Shown: positions 17,827 to 26,882 of the stretch, piece by piece
How positions within the stretch are numbered: position 1 is the first letter of the stretch
How the letters are laid out: every line of letters begins with the position of its first letter
Source of the DNA: Sphingobacteriia bacterium
GTDB taxonomy: Bacteria > Bacteroidota > Bacteroidia > Bacteroidales > UBA7960
Direction: 5' to 3'
DNA: 58,636 nucleotides
NCBI GenBank assembly: GCA_011390575.1
Contig: JAABSE010000013.1
Coordinates: forward strand, 1-58,636
Notes under the pieces: model-generated
Seen by the model: the letters and a program-made list of their open reading frames with translations, nothing else
Told to the model about the DNA's origin: nothing
Database searches by the model: none
Made by a program: the position numbers and the translations under genes

Positions 17827-18402
17827 ATGGTAGTCTTTTTCTTCGGTTTCCTTGCATCTTTGTTTGGCGGTATACAAGCCGGAAGACATTACGATTATTC
17901 TTTCAGCATTCATTTGTCTATTGACAATCCTTTTGCAGGAATTATTGCCTTTTGGCCATTTATTGTTGCATTAGTGCTTCTGCTGCTGGTAATTCTATGG
18001 TATCAGACGATAAAAGGTATTCAACGACGCAAAGCCCAGACAGGCACCAGGCAAAAATCCGGCGCACAGAATACCGTTTTCCTTGGCATTGTAACCGTTT
18101 TTGTTTTGATTTTGCTTGCCGCTCCATGGTACCTGGAAACATTTGAAGACAAGCAAGCCGCTGATACTGAAATTATATCAGCTGAAGACCGCATTGAAAT
18201 GGTTCTTACCGTTCAGGGGATGGACTGTGGAGGTTGCGAGAGCCTGATCGTTAAAAGAGTAGGCGATCTTGAAGGTGTAGAAAGCGTTGCTGCATCTCAT
18301 GTTAGAGAAGAAGTGGTAGTAAGCTATGATAAAAGTAAGGTCTCCCTTACGCTGATTGCCCAAACCATTGAAGATTCAGGCTACACAGTAGTGCTCGAAT
18401 GA
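17827..18402 (+). CDS. Membrane protein with C-terminal heavy-metal-associated (HMA) domain
   Basis: 191 residues: a hydrophobic N-terminus, transmembrane helices at about 38-60 and 80-98, then a soluble HMA domain (about 120-191) with the metal-binding motif GMDCGGCES (C134 and C137). The layout resembles a mercury/copper transport protein MerT fused to MerP, but the membrane part lacks clear MerT cysteines, so a role in copper handling for the oxidase upstream is more likely than mercury transport; that is inference from location. It has its own candidate promoter and a terminator. Confidence 0.78.
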   Translation: MVVFFFGFLASLFGGIQAGRHYDYSFSIHLSIDNPFAGIIAFWPFIVALVLLLLVILWYQTIKGIQRRKAQTGTRQKSGAQNTVFLGIVTVFVLILLAAPWYLETFEDKQAADTEIISAEDRIEMVLTVQGMDCGGCESLIVKRVGDLEGVESVAASHVREEVVVSYDKSKVSLTLIAQTIEDSGYTVVLE

Positions 18403-18446
18403 TATTTCCGAAAGAAAAACACTGAATTCTTTTACTGCCATACTAT

Positions 18447-18481
18447 GCAGGGTTACTTTACAGCAACCCTGCTTTTTTTTG
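18447..18481 (+). terminator. Rho-independent terminator after the HMA-domain gene
   Basis: Stem GCAGGGTT (18447-18454) with AACCCTGC (18465-18472), followed by an eight-T run. Confidence 0.85.
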
Positions 18482-18574
18482 CTTTCATATAAAGGGTTTG
18501 TTTTATCATTCTCAATAACCCCCTGGGCAGAAAGACGCAACCAACCAATTCTCCATTTATCAGCAAAGATTCCG

Positions 18575-18582
18575 TACATTTG
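18575..18582 (+). promoter_or_regulatory. -7 box candidate for the HlyD-VTC-DUF4956 operon
   Basis: TACATTTG matches TAnnTTTG exactly about 100 bases before the GTG start at 18683. The -33 partner is weak. Confidence 0.35.
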
Positions 18583-18682
18583 CAGGCTGTGAATGTTAAG
18601 GCCGCGTTAATTTTGTCTTAACTGTATATTAAATCCATTTGCGGGTATTCGTTACACCCGCTGAAATAAAGACAGGCTGTAA

Positions 18683-19771
18683 GTGAAATTAAAGAATACT
18701 ATTATATGGCTGCCGGCATTGCTCTTGATTGTGCCTGTTGCAATGGCTTTAAACCATTATAAAGTCAAATATTCAATTTCTTCCAAAGGATTATTGTACC
18801 CTGGTCAGGAATGGGTCTTATCGCGTACCACCGAGGGCAATCTTATTCACAGCCTCAAAGACAATATTCATAATAGCATTTCAGAATACACGGTTACAGA
18901 ATTTCAAAGGGGCGATTTTGCCAGTTTCAGTATTTTTGAAGACGTTTTCGAAAAAGGTTTTGTAGAAAAAGGAGATACCATTGGAATCATTAACTCACAA
19001 AATGAGCGAGGACGCCAAATAGAGCTTTTGGGTGAACTGGAAAGGCAGAAGAAGCTGTTATCGGTATATTCCAGCGGAGAAAGAGATGAAGAGGTAAGCA
19101 TTGCTTTTGAAAGCATGGTGCTTGCCAGGCAGGAGATGGAAGCCCAACAGCAGATCACTGAACGCAACAGGATTATGTTCGAGAAGGCACATATTTCAAA
19201 AGAAGAATATGAGCTTTCGCTCAACGAGTACAATACCAAAAAACAAAATTTTCTGATTGCACGCAGTCAGCATCAGGCGCTGCTGAGTGGAGCAAAAAAA
19301 GAACAACTGGAGTATATTGAAGCTCATATAGCAGCCCTGGAAAAACAAGTTAACCACCTGAACGAGTTGATAGAAGCCTTTACCCTCACCAGCCCGGTAA
19401 AAGGCAAGATTGTGCGACAGCAGGGAGTAATCAACAATAACGAAACCATATTGCGCGTTGCTGCAACAGACCATTACGTATTGATAGTACCTGTAGATAT
19501 TTACAACCTGCCGTTTATTCGTATTGGGCAGGAAGTGTTGTTCAGCCTGGACGCAGAATCGGAAGCATATAAAGGCAGCATCATGGGAATCGATAATGCA
19601 GCACAAATGATCAACGGCCGGCAAAAGATCTTTGTTATTGTATTGATAGAATATGCCATTGACAGCCCGGGTCTTTATCCGAATATGATGGTGGATGTAA
19701 CCATCCCCTCTGAACCCCTTACGATAAAAGCATATATTGCGCGCTTAATCAATGAAGTATATAACAACTAA
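18683..19771 (+). CDS. HlyD-family membrane fusion (periplasmic adaptor) protein
   Basis: 362 residues, GTG start. One N-terminal transmembrane helix (about 7-24) anchors the protein. A lipoyl-like half (about 85-110, containing VEKGDTIGIINS) leads into a long helical hairpin (about 110-220, rich in Glu, Gln and Lys), and the second lipoyl half carries LTSPVKGKIV, a standard HlyD/RND adaptor motif, followed by a beta-barrel region (ISGQEVLF-like IRIGQEVLFSLDAES). No ABC or RND pump is encoded next to it; the next genes are a VTC-domain protein 6 bases on and a DUF4956 membrane protein, so the three very likely act together at the envelope. The substrate is unknown. Confidence 0.82.
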   Translation: MKLKNTIIWLPALLLIVPVAMALNHYKVKYSISSKGLLYPGQEWVLSRTTEGNLIHSLKDNIHNSISEYTVTEFQRGDFASFSIFEDVFEKGFVEKGDTIGIINSQNERGRQIELLGELERQKKLLSVYSSGERDEEVSIAFESMVLARQEMEAQQQITERNRIMFEKAHISKEEYELSLNEYNTKKQNFLIARSQHQALLSGAKKEQLEYIEAHIAALEKQVNHLNELIEAFTLTSPVKGKIVRQQGVINNNETILRVAATDHYVLIVPVDIYNLPFIRIGQEVLFSLDAESEAYKGSIMGIDNAAQMINGRQKIFVIVLIEYAIDSPGLYPNMMVDVTIPSEPLTIKAYIARLINEVYNN

Positions 19772-19777
19772 TAAGGC

Positions 19778-20515
19778 ATGCTGCTTCGCTACGAAAGAAA
19801 ATACCTGGTTCCATACAGGCTGCTGGATGGCCTTCGCAAAAGGATATTACCTTTTGTAACGCCTGACGAATATGCCCTCAGGAATAATTGCGATTTGCCC
19901 CAGTATACCGTAAGAAGTATTTATCTCGACACGGCCAATCTCGATTTCCATCAGGAGAAGACAGAAGGTGTAGAGCTGAGAAAAAAATTCAGGATACGGA
20001 CGTACAACCAATACCATCCGGAGGGAGACACCGTGCTGGAGATAAAAAGAAAAATCGAAAACAGGATACAAAAGCACAGGGCATTTACCCGGTTTAAATA
20101 TATAGAGCCCCTGATGCAATCGGCCGATATAATGAAATATATCAGGCAGCAGCCTCGTGACATTGAGGACGCTCAGCGGTTCTTTTTTCATGTAAAAAAA
20201 AGAAACCTTAACCCTTCAGCGCTGATTGTATATGAAAGAGAAGCTTATTTCGGGCGTATGGATAAAGGTGTAAGAATTACTTTCGACAAGAACATACGCA
20301 GCAGCCTCAGCCCCGCATTTTCAGATATATACAATAATCGTGGCTTGAAGCAGGTTTTTCCATCTCATTTTATCCTGGAAGTAAAATATTATTCTGACCA
20401 GATGCCTCTATGGGCAAAATCAATGGTTCAGGAATTTCACATGCGAAACGATGCATTATCGAAATATACACTTGGATACGACGTCAACACCCATCATCAT
20501 ATATTTACTTATTAA
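19778..20515 (+). CDS. VTC-domain protein (polyphosphate polymerase-like, triphosphate tunnel fold)
   Basis: 245 residues covering one VTC domain. In yeast, the Vtc4 form makes polyphosphate from ATP inside a triphosphate tunnel. Tunnel-type motifs are present in order: RYERKY (residues 4-9, Lys8 corresponding to the catalytic Lys of Vtc4 by motif), SIYLDT, LRKKFRIRTY, LEIKRK, YEREAYF, VRITFDK, and FILEVKY near the end. Basic and acidic tunnel residues are kept, so an active enzyme is plausible. No transmembrane segment, so it would act on the cytoplasmic face with the DUF4956 protein encoded 9 bases downstream, a pairing seen in many bacteria. Function in bacteria is little tested. Confidence 0.87.
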   Translation: MLLRYERKYLVPYRLLDGLRKRILPFVTPDEYALRNNCDLPQYTVRSIYLDTANLDFHQEKTEGVELRKKFRIRTYNQYHPEGDTVLEIKRKIENRIQKHRAFTRFKYIEPLMQSADIMKYIRQQPRDIEDAQRFFFHVKKRNLNPSALIVYEREAYFGRMDKGVRITFDKNIRSSLSPAFSDIYNNRGLKQVFPSHFILEVKYYSDQMPLWAKSMVQEFHMRNDALSKYTLGYDVNTHHHIFTY

Positions 20516-20524
20516 CGAAAGCTC

Positions 20525-21202
20525 ATGATTGAAGATTATCAGAATCTGTTTGTTTTTACCATAACCGCCAAAGATGTCATAGCCAATATTGTGATAGCCA
20601 TGATGTGCGGTTTCTTTATTGCCTTTGTTTACAAATATACATACTCCGGCCTCAATTACTCTTCGGCATTCACGGTATCATTGATCATGCTCACAATGAT
20701 AACTGCCCTGGTGATTATGGTTATAGGAAACAATCTTGCCCGGGCATTTGGCATGGTGGGTGCCATGTCTATCATCAGGTTTCGCACGGCCGTAAAGGAT
20801 GCATCGGATATTATGTTCATCTTTTTTGCCCTTACCATAGGGCTTGCCTCAGGTGTCAAACTATATTCCATTGCCATACTGGGAACACTGTTTGTCAGCT
20901 TTGTATATTTCATCATTAGCAAAATGAATTTTGCATTGCCCCGCAGGAGAGAATTCCTGATGCAAATTGTGGCAAGAGAAGATCATATTGGAGAAAACCC
21001 CTTTGGAGAGATTTTGAAAAAGTATTGCAGCAAACAAAAACTGGTTAATTTAAAAACCATGGGTGAGGCCGGTCAGGAGCTGATGGAATTTTCTTTTTAT
21101 GTAAACCTGCGCAACGAATCCAAAGGAACAGCAATGGTAAGTGAGCTTAATGCCCTGCCCGGAGTGGAGCAAACCAACCTGTTTTTCGATGAAACCTCCT
21201 GA
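20525..21202 (+). CDS. DUF4956 membrane protein
   Basis: 225 residues with four transmembrane helices in the first 140 residues and a soluble C-terminal domain (about 145-225) that looks like a ferredoxin-like regulatory fold. The central segment GMVGAMSIIRFRTAVKD (about 79-95) is the DUF4956 signature. Genes of this family commonly lie next to VTC-domain genes, and here it is the last gene of that unit. It may be the membrane partner or conduit for the VTC enzyme; no direct function is known. Confidence 0.88.
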   Translation: MIEDYQNLFVFTITAKDVIANIVIAMMCGFFIAFVYKYTYSGLNYSSAFTVSLIMLTMITALVIMVIGNNLARAFGMVGAMSIIRFRTAVKDASDIMFIFFALTIGLASGVKLYSIAILGTLFVSFVYFIISKMNFALPRRREFLMQIVAREDHIGENPFGEILKKYCSKQKLVNLKTMGEAGQELMEFSFYVNLRNESKGTAMVSELNALPGVEQTNLFFDETS

Positions 21203-21286
21203 TTTACAACAGTCAGCCAATACTGCCCTTGACGTGGCAACAGGATTATTACAGTGATTATTGTGAGATTTTCCTGAGAAATGGGC

Positions 21287-21979
21287 CTAAAGATTGCCCT
21301 GCAGCCTGGCTCTCAGCTCTTCGTAGGTTACCGGCTGGTAATCGCGTGTTACATAAAAATTCCGTCCTCCTACAAACCATCTTCGCTTAACGGATTGTGC
21401 TTCGTAGCGAATATTGAGCTGTCCCACCCGCATTTCGTATAAAAGCATCAATCCCGGAATCTCATGGTAGGGTGTATCGAAGTTAAACGCTTCTCCGGGA
21501 ATTTCAGGTGTGAAAAAAATTTCAGATTCGTATTCGTTACCAAAATCATCGGTTACCCTGGCTATAACTTTACGACAGGTATAGCCAAGAATTTCCCTGG
21601 TTTCATCGGTGAATTCCAGCTCGGGCTGAGGCATATTTCTCAGTGCATTCTGAATTTCCTGTGCATCACGTTTGATAACGTACTTTTCCCTTATGACCTC
21701 CAGCATAGTGGAGGTTTCCTTTTTGCTGCCATCAGAAATTTTAATCTGAAACAAGCCGGCTTTTTCACCACTCAACTCAGTTCTTACCAGGTTGTTTTTG
21801 GTAAGTATAACCGCTCTGTCAGGCAGTTCCTGCAATTCGGCAAGGTCAACATTACTCCCCGGATATGAGATATTATAAATAATCCGGCCTTTATGGGGTT
21901 TTTGCGCAAAAACAGACTCTGCGACCACGACCAGAAGAAGAAAAGTAACAAGAGAAAGACAGTGTTTGGTTGTGAACAT
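21287..21979 (-). CDS. Secreted GLPGLI-like protein
   Basis: 230 residues with a signal peptide (cleavage after VFAQ, about residue 26). The body is beta-rich, with EILGYTCRKVIARV (about 130-143) and EIPGLMLLYEM (about 180-190), the latter resembling the GLPGLI signature of Bacteroidota periplasmic proteins (related to DUF4412). Function unknown; such proteins often occur next to transport or envelope genes. It is convergent with the DUF4956 gene and an almost leaderless -7 box lies just upstream. Confidence 0.72.
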   Translation of the reverse strand: MFTTKHCLSLVTFLLLVVVAESVFAQKPHKGRIIYNISYPGSNVDLAELQELPDRAVILTKNNLVRTELSGEKAGLFQIKISDGSKKETSTMLEVIREKYVIKRDAQEIQNALRNMPQPELEFTDETREILGYTCRKVIARVTDDFGNEYESEIFFTPEIPGEAFNFDTPYHEIPGLMLLYEMRVGQLNIRYEAQSVKRRWFVGGRNFYVTRDYQPVTYEELRARLQGNL

Positions 21980-21985
21980 CTATGA

Positions 21986-21993
21986 CAAATTTA
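21986..21993 (-). promoter_or_regulatory. -7 box candidate for the GLPGLI-like gene
   Basis: On the minus strand TAAATTTG matches TAnnTTTG; its last base is 7 bases upstream of the ATG at 21979, implying a very short or absent leader. No clear -33 element. Confidence 0.33.
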
Positions 21994-22056
21994 CAGGTTT
22001 TTTATAGCTTTTCCTGGGTTGACTTTAAGCATATACGCAAAAAACAGCACATTGTT

Positions 22057-23454
22057 TCAGTAGCCCAGTGTCTTAAGCATGGATTTATAACTCTGTTCTT
22101 TGGCAAATAACTTGGTAGTATACTCTCCCTCTTCATCTCTGTCAATAATCACCATTTTGGGTGCCGGAATCAGGCAATGCTGGATGCCTCCGAAACCGCC
22201 CAGGCTTTCCTGGTAAGCACCGGTATGAAACATGCCGATATACTGGGGTTTATCATCTTCTTTTTTGGGTAGAAATACGGCATTGGCATGTGATTCGGCA
22301 TTATAATAATCCTGGCTGTCACAGGTAAGGCCGCCAAGGTTCACGCGCTGGTACTCTGAATCCCAGTTGTTGATAGCCAGAAGAATAAATCGCTGCTTCA
22401 TGGCCCAGATATCAGGCAGGGTAGTCATAAAACTGCTATCAATCATATTCCACAACTCCCTGTCGTTTTGTTGTTTCTGGTCAAGTATAGAATACAAAAC
22501 GGCTCCGCTCTCCCCTACTGTAAATCCACCAAATTCCGTAAAAATATCGGGCTCGGGAACCTGGTTCTGCTTACAGATTCTTTTAATCTGCGCAACGATT
22601 TCTTCTGTCATGTATTCATAATCATACTCAAAGCCCAGGGAGCTTTTAACAGGGAAACCCCCACCAATATTCAGTGAGTCAAGCTCGGGACATATCTTCT
22701 TCAAATCGCAATATACATTGACACACTTGTGCAGTTCATTCCAGTAGTAAGCAGTATCGCGAATGCCGGTGTTGATAAAAAAATGAAGCATCTTTAAATC
22801 AAAACGGGGATTGTTTTTGATCTTTTCAAGGTAAAAGGGTAAAACATCATTGTAGCGAATACCCAGCCTGGAGGTGTAAAACTCAAACATGGGCTCTTCT
22901 TCCGATGCAATCCGGATTCCTATTTTGCACTTTTTCCCCTTATCCACCAATTCATTGTATGCGTCAAACTCTCTTTTGTTGTCAATTACGGGAATGGTAT
23001 TTTCAAACCCGTTGTTTATCATCTCAGATATCTTTTGTGTGTACAATGACTTTTTAAAACCATTGCATACAATGTATTTGTTCTTGTCAATGAGCCCGGT
23101 GTTATACAACTCCTCAATGATGAAGATATCAAAAGCCGAAGATGTTTCCAGATGGATATCGTTTTTCAATGCCTCTTCCAGGACAAAGGAAAAATGAGAG
23201 CTTTTGGTGCAATAGCAATAATTATAATCTCCTTCGTAATCAACCTTTGCCATGGCCACGTGAAAGAGCCTTTTGGCTTTCTGGATCTGCTGGCTGATTT
23301 TAGGGAGATAGCTGATTTTTACAGGTGTACCATATTGCTTGATGACATCCATCAGGCATATATCGTGAAAATATAGTTCGTTGTCAATTACTTTAAATTC
23401 CTCCTGGGGAAACTCAAAGGTTTGTTCTATCAGATCGAGGTATTTATTCTTCAC
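22057..23454 (-). CDS. speA: Biosynthetic arginine decarboxylase
   Basis: 465 residues, fold type III PLP decarboxylase of the short Bacteroidota SpeA type, making agmatine for polyamine synthesis. The PLP lysine is Lys84 in CTKSSHF. Further family features are the phosphate-binding GGGFP (about residue 260), TEFGGFTVGESGA and the active-site CDSQD (about 377-381). It is shorter than the E. coli enzyme (about 630) because the insertion and C-terminal domains are reduced. It stands alone: 77 bases to the GLPGLI-like gene and 313 bases to lepB. Confidence 0.9.
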   Translation of the reverse strand: MKNKYLDLIEQTFEFPQEEFKVIDNELYFHDICLMDVIKQYGTPVKISYLPKISQQIQKAKRLFHVAMAKVDYEGDYNYCYCTKSSHFSFVLEEALKNDIHLETSSAFDIFIIEELYNTGLIDKNKYIVCNGFKKSLYTQKISEMINNGFENTIPVIDNKREFDAYNELVDKGKKCKIGIRIASEEEPMFEFYTSRLGIRYNDVLPFYLEKIKNNPRFDLKMLHFFINTGIRDTAYYWNELHKCVNVYCDLKKICPELDSLNIGGGFPVKSSLGFEYDYEYMTEEIVAQIKRICKQNQVPEPDIFTEFGGFTVGESGAVLYSILDQKQQNDRELWNMIDSSFMTTLPDIWAMKQRFILLAINNWDSEYQRVNLGGLTCDSQDYYNAESHANAVFLPKKEDDKPQYIGMFHTGAYQESLGGFGGIQHCLIPAPKMVIIDRDEEGEYTTKLFAKEQSYKSMLKTLGY

Positions 23455-23767
23455 TATTCAGGAAATATTTAGTATGACTAAATTACTAAGGAAAAAATAT
23501 CACTTGCAGATGCAACCCAATCCGCAACTGCCACTTTGTATTTTTTGTGTAAAAGTAATTAATTTAGATTACTTATAATACTCAGAGTCCAAAGAAATAA
23601 TTACAGGTTACTTGTCAGCAAATGATAGAAAAAACAGCCAAAGTACCGGCATTAGCCATTCACAGGATCAGATTTCCTGAAAAAAGGAGATTTGTTAAAT
23701 CCTAAAATAACCCACAAATCCGGGTGACTTACTTTACAGACTCAGGATACCTTTTTTATTCAACAGG
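23455..23767. other. Intergenic region between lepB and speA
   Basis: AT-rich, with in-frame stops in all six frames. It should contain the minus-strand speA promoter; the nearest match is TATTTTTT (one mismatch to TAnnTTTG) close to a TTG, too weak to call. I see no RNA gene, terminator or repeat. Confidence 0.5.
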
Positions 23768-25276
23768 TTATCGGATAACCCGGAATGTTTTGTTAAACCG
23801 GATTTTACTGAGAAAACTCTTGTCAGGGTCAAGAGAAAGCCATACAAACATAGCTCTGCCAACAATATGATCTTCGGGCACAAATCCCCAGTACCTCGAA
23901 TCGGCAGAATTGTGCCTGTTATCTCCCACCAGCCAGTAGTAATCCATCTGGAAAGTGTAAGTATCAGCTACCTCACCGTTAATAAGGATCTGATCGCCTG
24001 ATATTTCAAGTGTATTGTTTTCGAAAACTTCAATGATTCGTTCCCACAGCATAATATTCTCCGTACTGATATCTATAGTAGCACCTTTGTAAGGAATAAA
24101 CAGGGGGCCAAAATTGTCTTCGTTCCAGGGATAATTGCGATGGAAAGGGAAGATATGGCTCTCGTGAAAATGAGCGGGTTTGATGATTCTTTTTACACTG
24201 GCTATGAAATTTTCGTTGGAAAGCTTTTCAGCTACGTCTGCGCTGAGAGGCATAATGTACTCTGACTGGCTCACCATCCTGGCCTCTGTAATGTTATACC
24301 TTTCCAGAATCCTGGGATGCAACCTGGAGCCATCCGTAACAACATGATGATTGTGCTGTACATTTTCAAGCTGTGGAAGTGGATTGTTGTTGATAAAAAT
24401 TTCGCCGTCAATGATTTGCAATGTATCACCGGGGATACCCACACATCTCTTGATAAAGTTTTCCCTTTTATCCACAGGACGTGAAATAATCTCACCATAC
24501 CGATCAGGATTATTCCAGATTTCATCTCTGCCATATTCACGCTTGAGGCTGTAATAACTTACATTGCTTTGTAATTTCACACTAAGGGTATCACCGTCAG
24601 GATAATTAAACACCACCACATCATTGTTCTTTATGGTGCGCAACCCGGGGAAACGGTAATAGGGTAGCTTTATCCATTCCGTATAAGACTTAACGGACTC
24701 TGTCATGGGCAAAGTATGATGAGCAAAAGGGAATGCAATAGGAGTCATGGGAACTCTTGGACCGTAGCTCATTTTACTCACGAAAAGATAATCCCCTACC
24801 AGCAAAGATTTCTCCATGGATGACGTGGGAATGGTATAGGCTTCAATAAAAAATGTGCGTATGATAGATGCAGCAATAACAGCAAAAATCAGGGCATCGG
24901 CCCATTCTCTCGAACTGCTCTTTTTCACTACAGGCAGTTTTTCCGGGTGTGTATATTTCTCATTGGGAGAAAAGCCAAGCCAGGGCAGGTAGAAAAACGG
25001 AAAAAGCACGCCCAGTGCCTGCTCACCCAACCCATCTTTACGAAAACATTTCAGGGTCTCTACCACCATGAGCAAGAGCGTAAAAACATTGATGTAGGGT
25101 ATGATGATAAAGATATACCACCAGAGAGGCTTATTGATAATTTTCAGCCAGATATAAAAATTGTAAAACGGGACTATGGCTTCCCAGCCGGGACGTCCGG
25201 CTTTTTCGAATATTCGCCACAAACCGGCAATACTTAATACAAAAAACAAAATACTCAATAACATATAAATACTCAT
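23768..25276 (-). CDS. lepB: Signal peptidase I with N-terminal membrane extension
   Basis: 502 residues. It removes signal peptides from exported proteins on the periplasmic side. An N-terminal DUF5684-like region with three to four hydrophobic helices (about 1-100) precedes the usual anchor helix (about 128-145) and the S26 domain. Catalytic Ser153 lies in PTSSMEKS and Lys276 in FIKRCVGIPGD; the C-terminal box is GDNRHNSADSRYWGFVP (about 455-471). About 170 residues separate the Lys box and the C-terminal box, a large insertion of the long LepB type. It is 12 bases downstream of dapB in the parAB operon. Confidence 0.93.
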   Translation of the reverse strand: MSIYMLLSILFFVLSIAGLWRIFEKAGRPGWEAIVPFYNFYIWLKIINKPLWWYIFIIIPYINVFTLLLMVVETLKCFRKDGLGEQALGVLFPFFYLPWLGFSPNEKYTHPEKLPVVKKSSSREWADALIFAVIAASIIRTFFIEAYTIPTSSMEKSLLVGDYLFVSKMSYGPRVPMTPIAFPFAHHTLPMTESVKSYTEWIKLPYYRFPGLRTIKNNDVVVFNYPDGDTLSVKLQSNVSYYSLKREYGRDEIWNNPDRYGEIISRPVDKRENFIKRCVGIPGDTLQIIDGEIFINNNPLPQLENVQHNHHVVTDGSRLHPRILERYNITEARMVSQSEYIMPLSADVAEKLSNENFIASVKRIIKPAHFHESHIFPFHRNYPWNEDNFGPLFIPYKGATIDISTENIMLWERIIEVFENNTLEISGDQILINGEVADTYTFQMDYYWLVGDNRHNSADSRYWGFVPEDHIVGRAMFVWLSLDPDKSFLSKIRFNKTFRVIR

Positions 25277-25288
25277 AGCTGTGGCCTC

Positions 25289-26023
25289 TTAAAGTTTTAA
25301 TAAATCATTCATTGTATAAACACCTTTTTTATCTTTCAGCCAGCGGGCAGCCAGCAATGCTCCTTTGGCAAATCCTTCCCGGTTATGGGCGGCATGTTCG
25401 ATGGATATGGTGTCGATATCCGAATTATATACCAGTTTATGCGTACCCGTAACATTCTCGATACGATGGGCTATGACAGAAATTTCATCCTGTGCAGGAT
25501 TATCGTCCTCCAGTTTCCAGCCTTTTATTGCCGGGTTGACCCGCATGATATCTTCCAGCATCGTAACTGCCGTACCACTGGGAGCATCAAGTTTCTGCGT
25601 ATGATGGGTTTCCTCAAGCAAAGGCCGGTAAGTTGGATAGTCTGCCATCAAATTTGCCAGGTATCGATTCAGGGCAAAAAACAAATTCACTCCGATACTG
25701 AAGTTAGACGCATAAAAAACGCTACCATTACTTTCCCTGCAGTATTTCTCAATGGCGGGTAAATCTTTGCCCCATCCTGTGGTACCAGTAACAACGGGGA
25801 TTTTCAAATCCATCAGTTTTTTCAGGTTCTGAACCACCACCCCGGGTGAGGTAAACTCAACAGCTACATCCACCAGCTGGCTGAGCTTAGGCCCGTATTT
25901 TTCCCAATCCTGCTCGTTGTCAATGACAACCTCTGCCTTACATCCCGACTGAGGAGCAAATTTTTCAATTTCCTTGCCCATTTTGCCATAACCAATTATG
26001 GCCAGCTTAATTATTTTTGTCAT
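25289..26023 (-). CDS. dapB: 4-hydroxy-tetrahydrodipicolinate reductase
   Basis: 244 residues. NAD(P)H-dependent step of the diaminopimelate/lysine pathway, supplying peptidoglycan precursors. N-terminal Rossmann motif GYGKMG (residues about 11-16), the central VTGTTGW, and the active-site ETHHTQKLDAPSGTA (about 152-166) with the catalytic His pair and Lys are all present. Encoded 10 bases after the DUF5683 gene. Confidence 0.95.
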   Translation of the reverse strand: MTKIIKLAIIGYGKMGKEIEKFAPQSGCKAEVVIDNEQDWEKYGPKLSQLVDVAVEFTSPGVVVQNLKKLMDLKIPVVTGTTGWGKDLPAIEKYCRESNGSVFYASNFSIGVNLFFALNRYLANLMADYPTYRPLLEETHHTQKLDAPSGTAVTMLEDIMRVNPAIKGWKLEDDNPAQDEISVIAHRIENVTGTHKLVYNSDIDTISIEHAAHNREGFAKGALLAARWLKDKKGVYTMNDLLKL

Positions 26024-26033
26024 TATCTAAGGA

Positions 26034-26873
26034 TTAAAAACGGAAAGACAAACGAATCCCGGGCGAAGCCGGGTTGATTCTGTTTCCAAAGGTACTGCTT
26101 TGAGGGATTACTACGGGCATTATGTTCAAAGATAAGTCTTCTCCCACATCAAAATCGAGCAGGTGAGCATCAACGGTAGCATCCAGAATATTGAGGATGT
26201 ACAAGGCTGCTCCGACAATGTAGGATATTTCCACGTTGCGTCTCCATCGGTTCATTTCCCGCTGAAGCCGTTCGGGAGGTGTATTGGGAAAATCATCCTG
26301 TGTATTGGGGTTTCCGTCAACTTTGGCTAACCAGTTTTTCCGGTAATACTGATACCATCCGTTATTGAAATCAACGGCATAGATTACGCCACCAATACCT
26401 GCATACAAAAAAGGAATTTTCCAGTATTTGCCGTTGTAGGCCTGTCCGAGTCCGGGCAAGGTAGCAGAAAGCATGGTTGCCTTCAGGGGTGAATGTTCTT
26501 TTACTTCATTATCTGACTCCACGGTCTCCTCAATCCGGATACTGTCGGCAGTAACCACTGGTTGCACAGGCAGTGTATCAGGCATCAATACAGTAGTTGT
26601 ATCAATCGGGGTATTCCTTCCTGTACCCCGGCGGGAGGGTATTGTATCCCTTTGAGGAGAAACGGTTTGTGTTTCCGGCAGTTCCAGAGTATCTGATTTA
26701 AAAATTCCGGGGTTGATGAACAACTCTTCAGAAAAGCTGGCAGGCATTGCTTTGACCCCGCAGGAGGCAAGCAAGAGCAGCAGCATCATGATCCCTGCAA
26801 AAAGCGTACTTTTTGTGAACTTCAAAAAAGAATTCAATTGCATTTGAGCAAGCATTGCCATTACAGGGGCCAT
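26034..26873 (-). CDS. DUF5683 lipoprotein
   Basis: 279 residues from the first ATG; an internal ATG at 26843 would give a more usual lipoprotein signal length, with lipobox LASC (Cys38 in the long form). A Pro/Thr-rich linker (about 65-125) is followed by the DUF5683 domain with SATLPGLGQAYNGKYWKIP (about 136-154), and a hydrophobic beta-type C-terminus ending in Phe. The gene lies between parB and dapB, a common Bacteroidota arrangement. Probably an envelope protein; function unknown. Confidence 0.82.
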   Translation of the reverse strand: MAPVMAMLAQMQLNSFLKFTKSTLFAGIMMLLLLLASCGVKAMPASFSEELFINPGIFKSDTLELPETQTVSPQRDTIPSRRGTGRNTPIDTTTVLMPDTLPVQPVVTADSIRIEETVESDNEVKEHSPLKATMLSATLPGLGQAYNGKYWKIPFLYAGIGGVIYAVDFNNGWYQYYRKNWLAKVDGNPNTQDDFPNTPPERLQREMNRWRRNVEISYIVGAALYILNILDATVDAHLLDFDVGEDLSLNIMPVVIPQSSTFGNRINPASPGIRLSFRF

Positions 26874-26882
26874 TGCATTGTG

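Noticed and set aside
16774..18402. Mercury resistance (merTP) cassette
   Set aside because: Only one gene has an HMA domain, its membrane part lacks evident MerT cysteines and no merA or merR is present.
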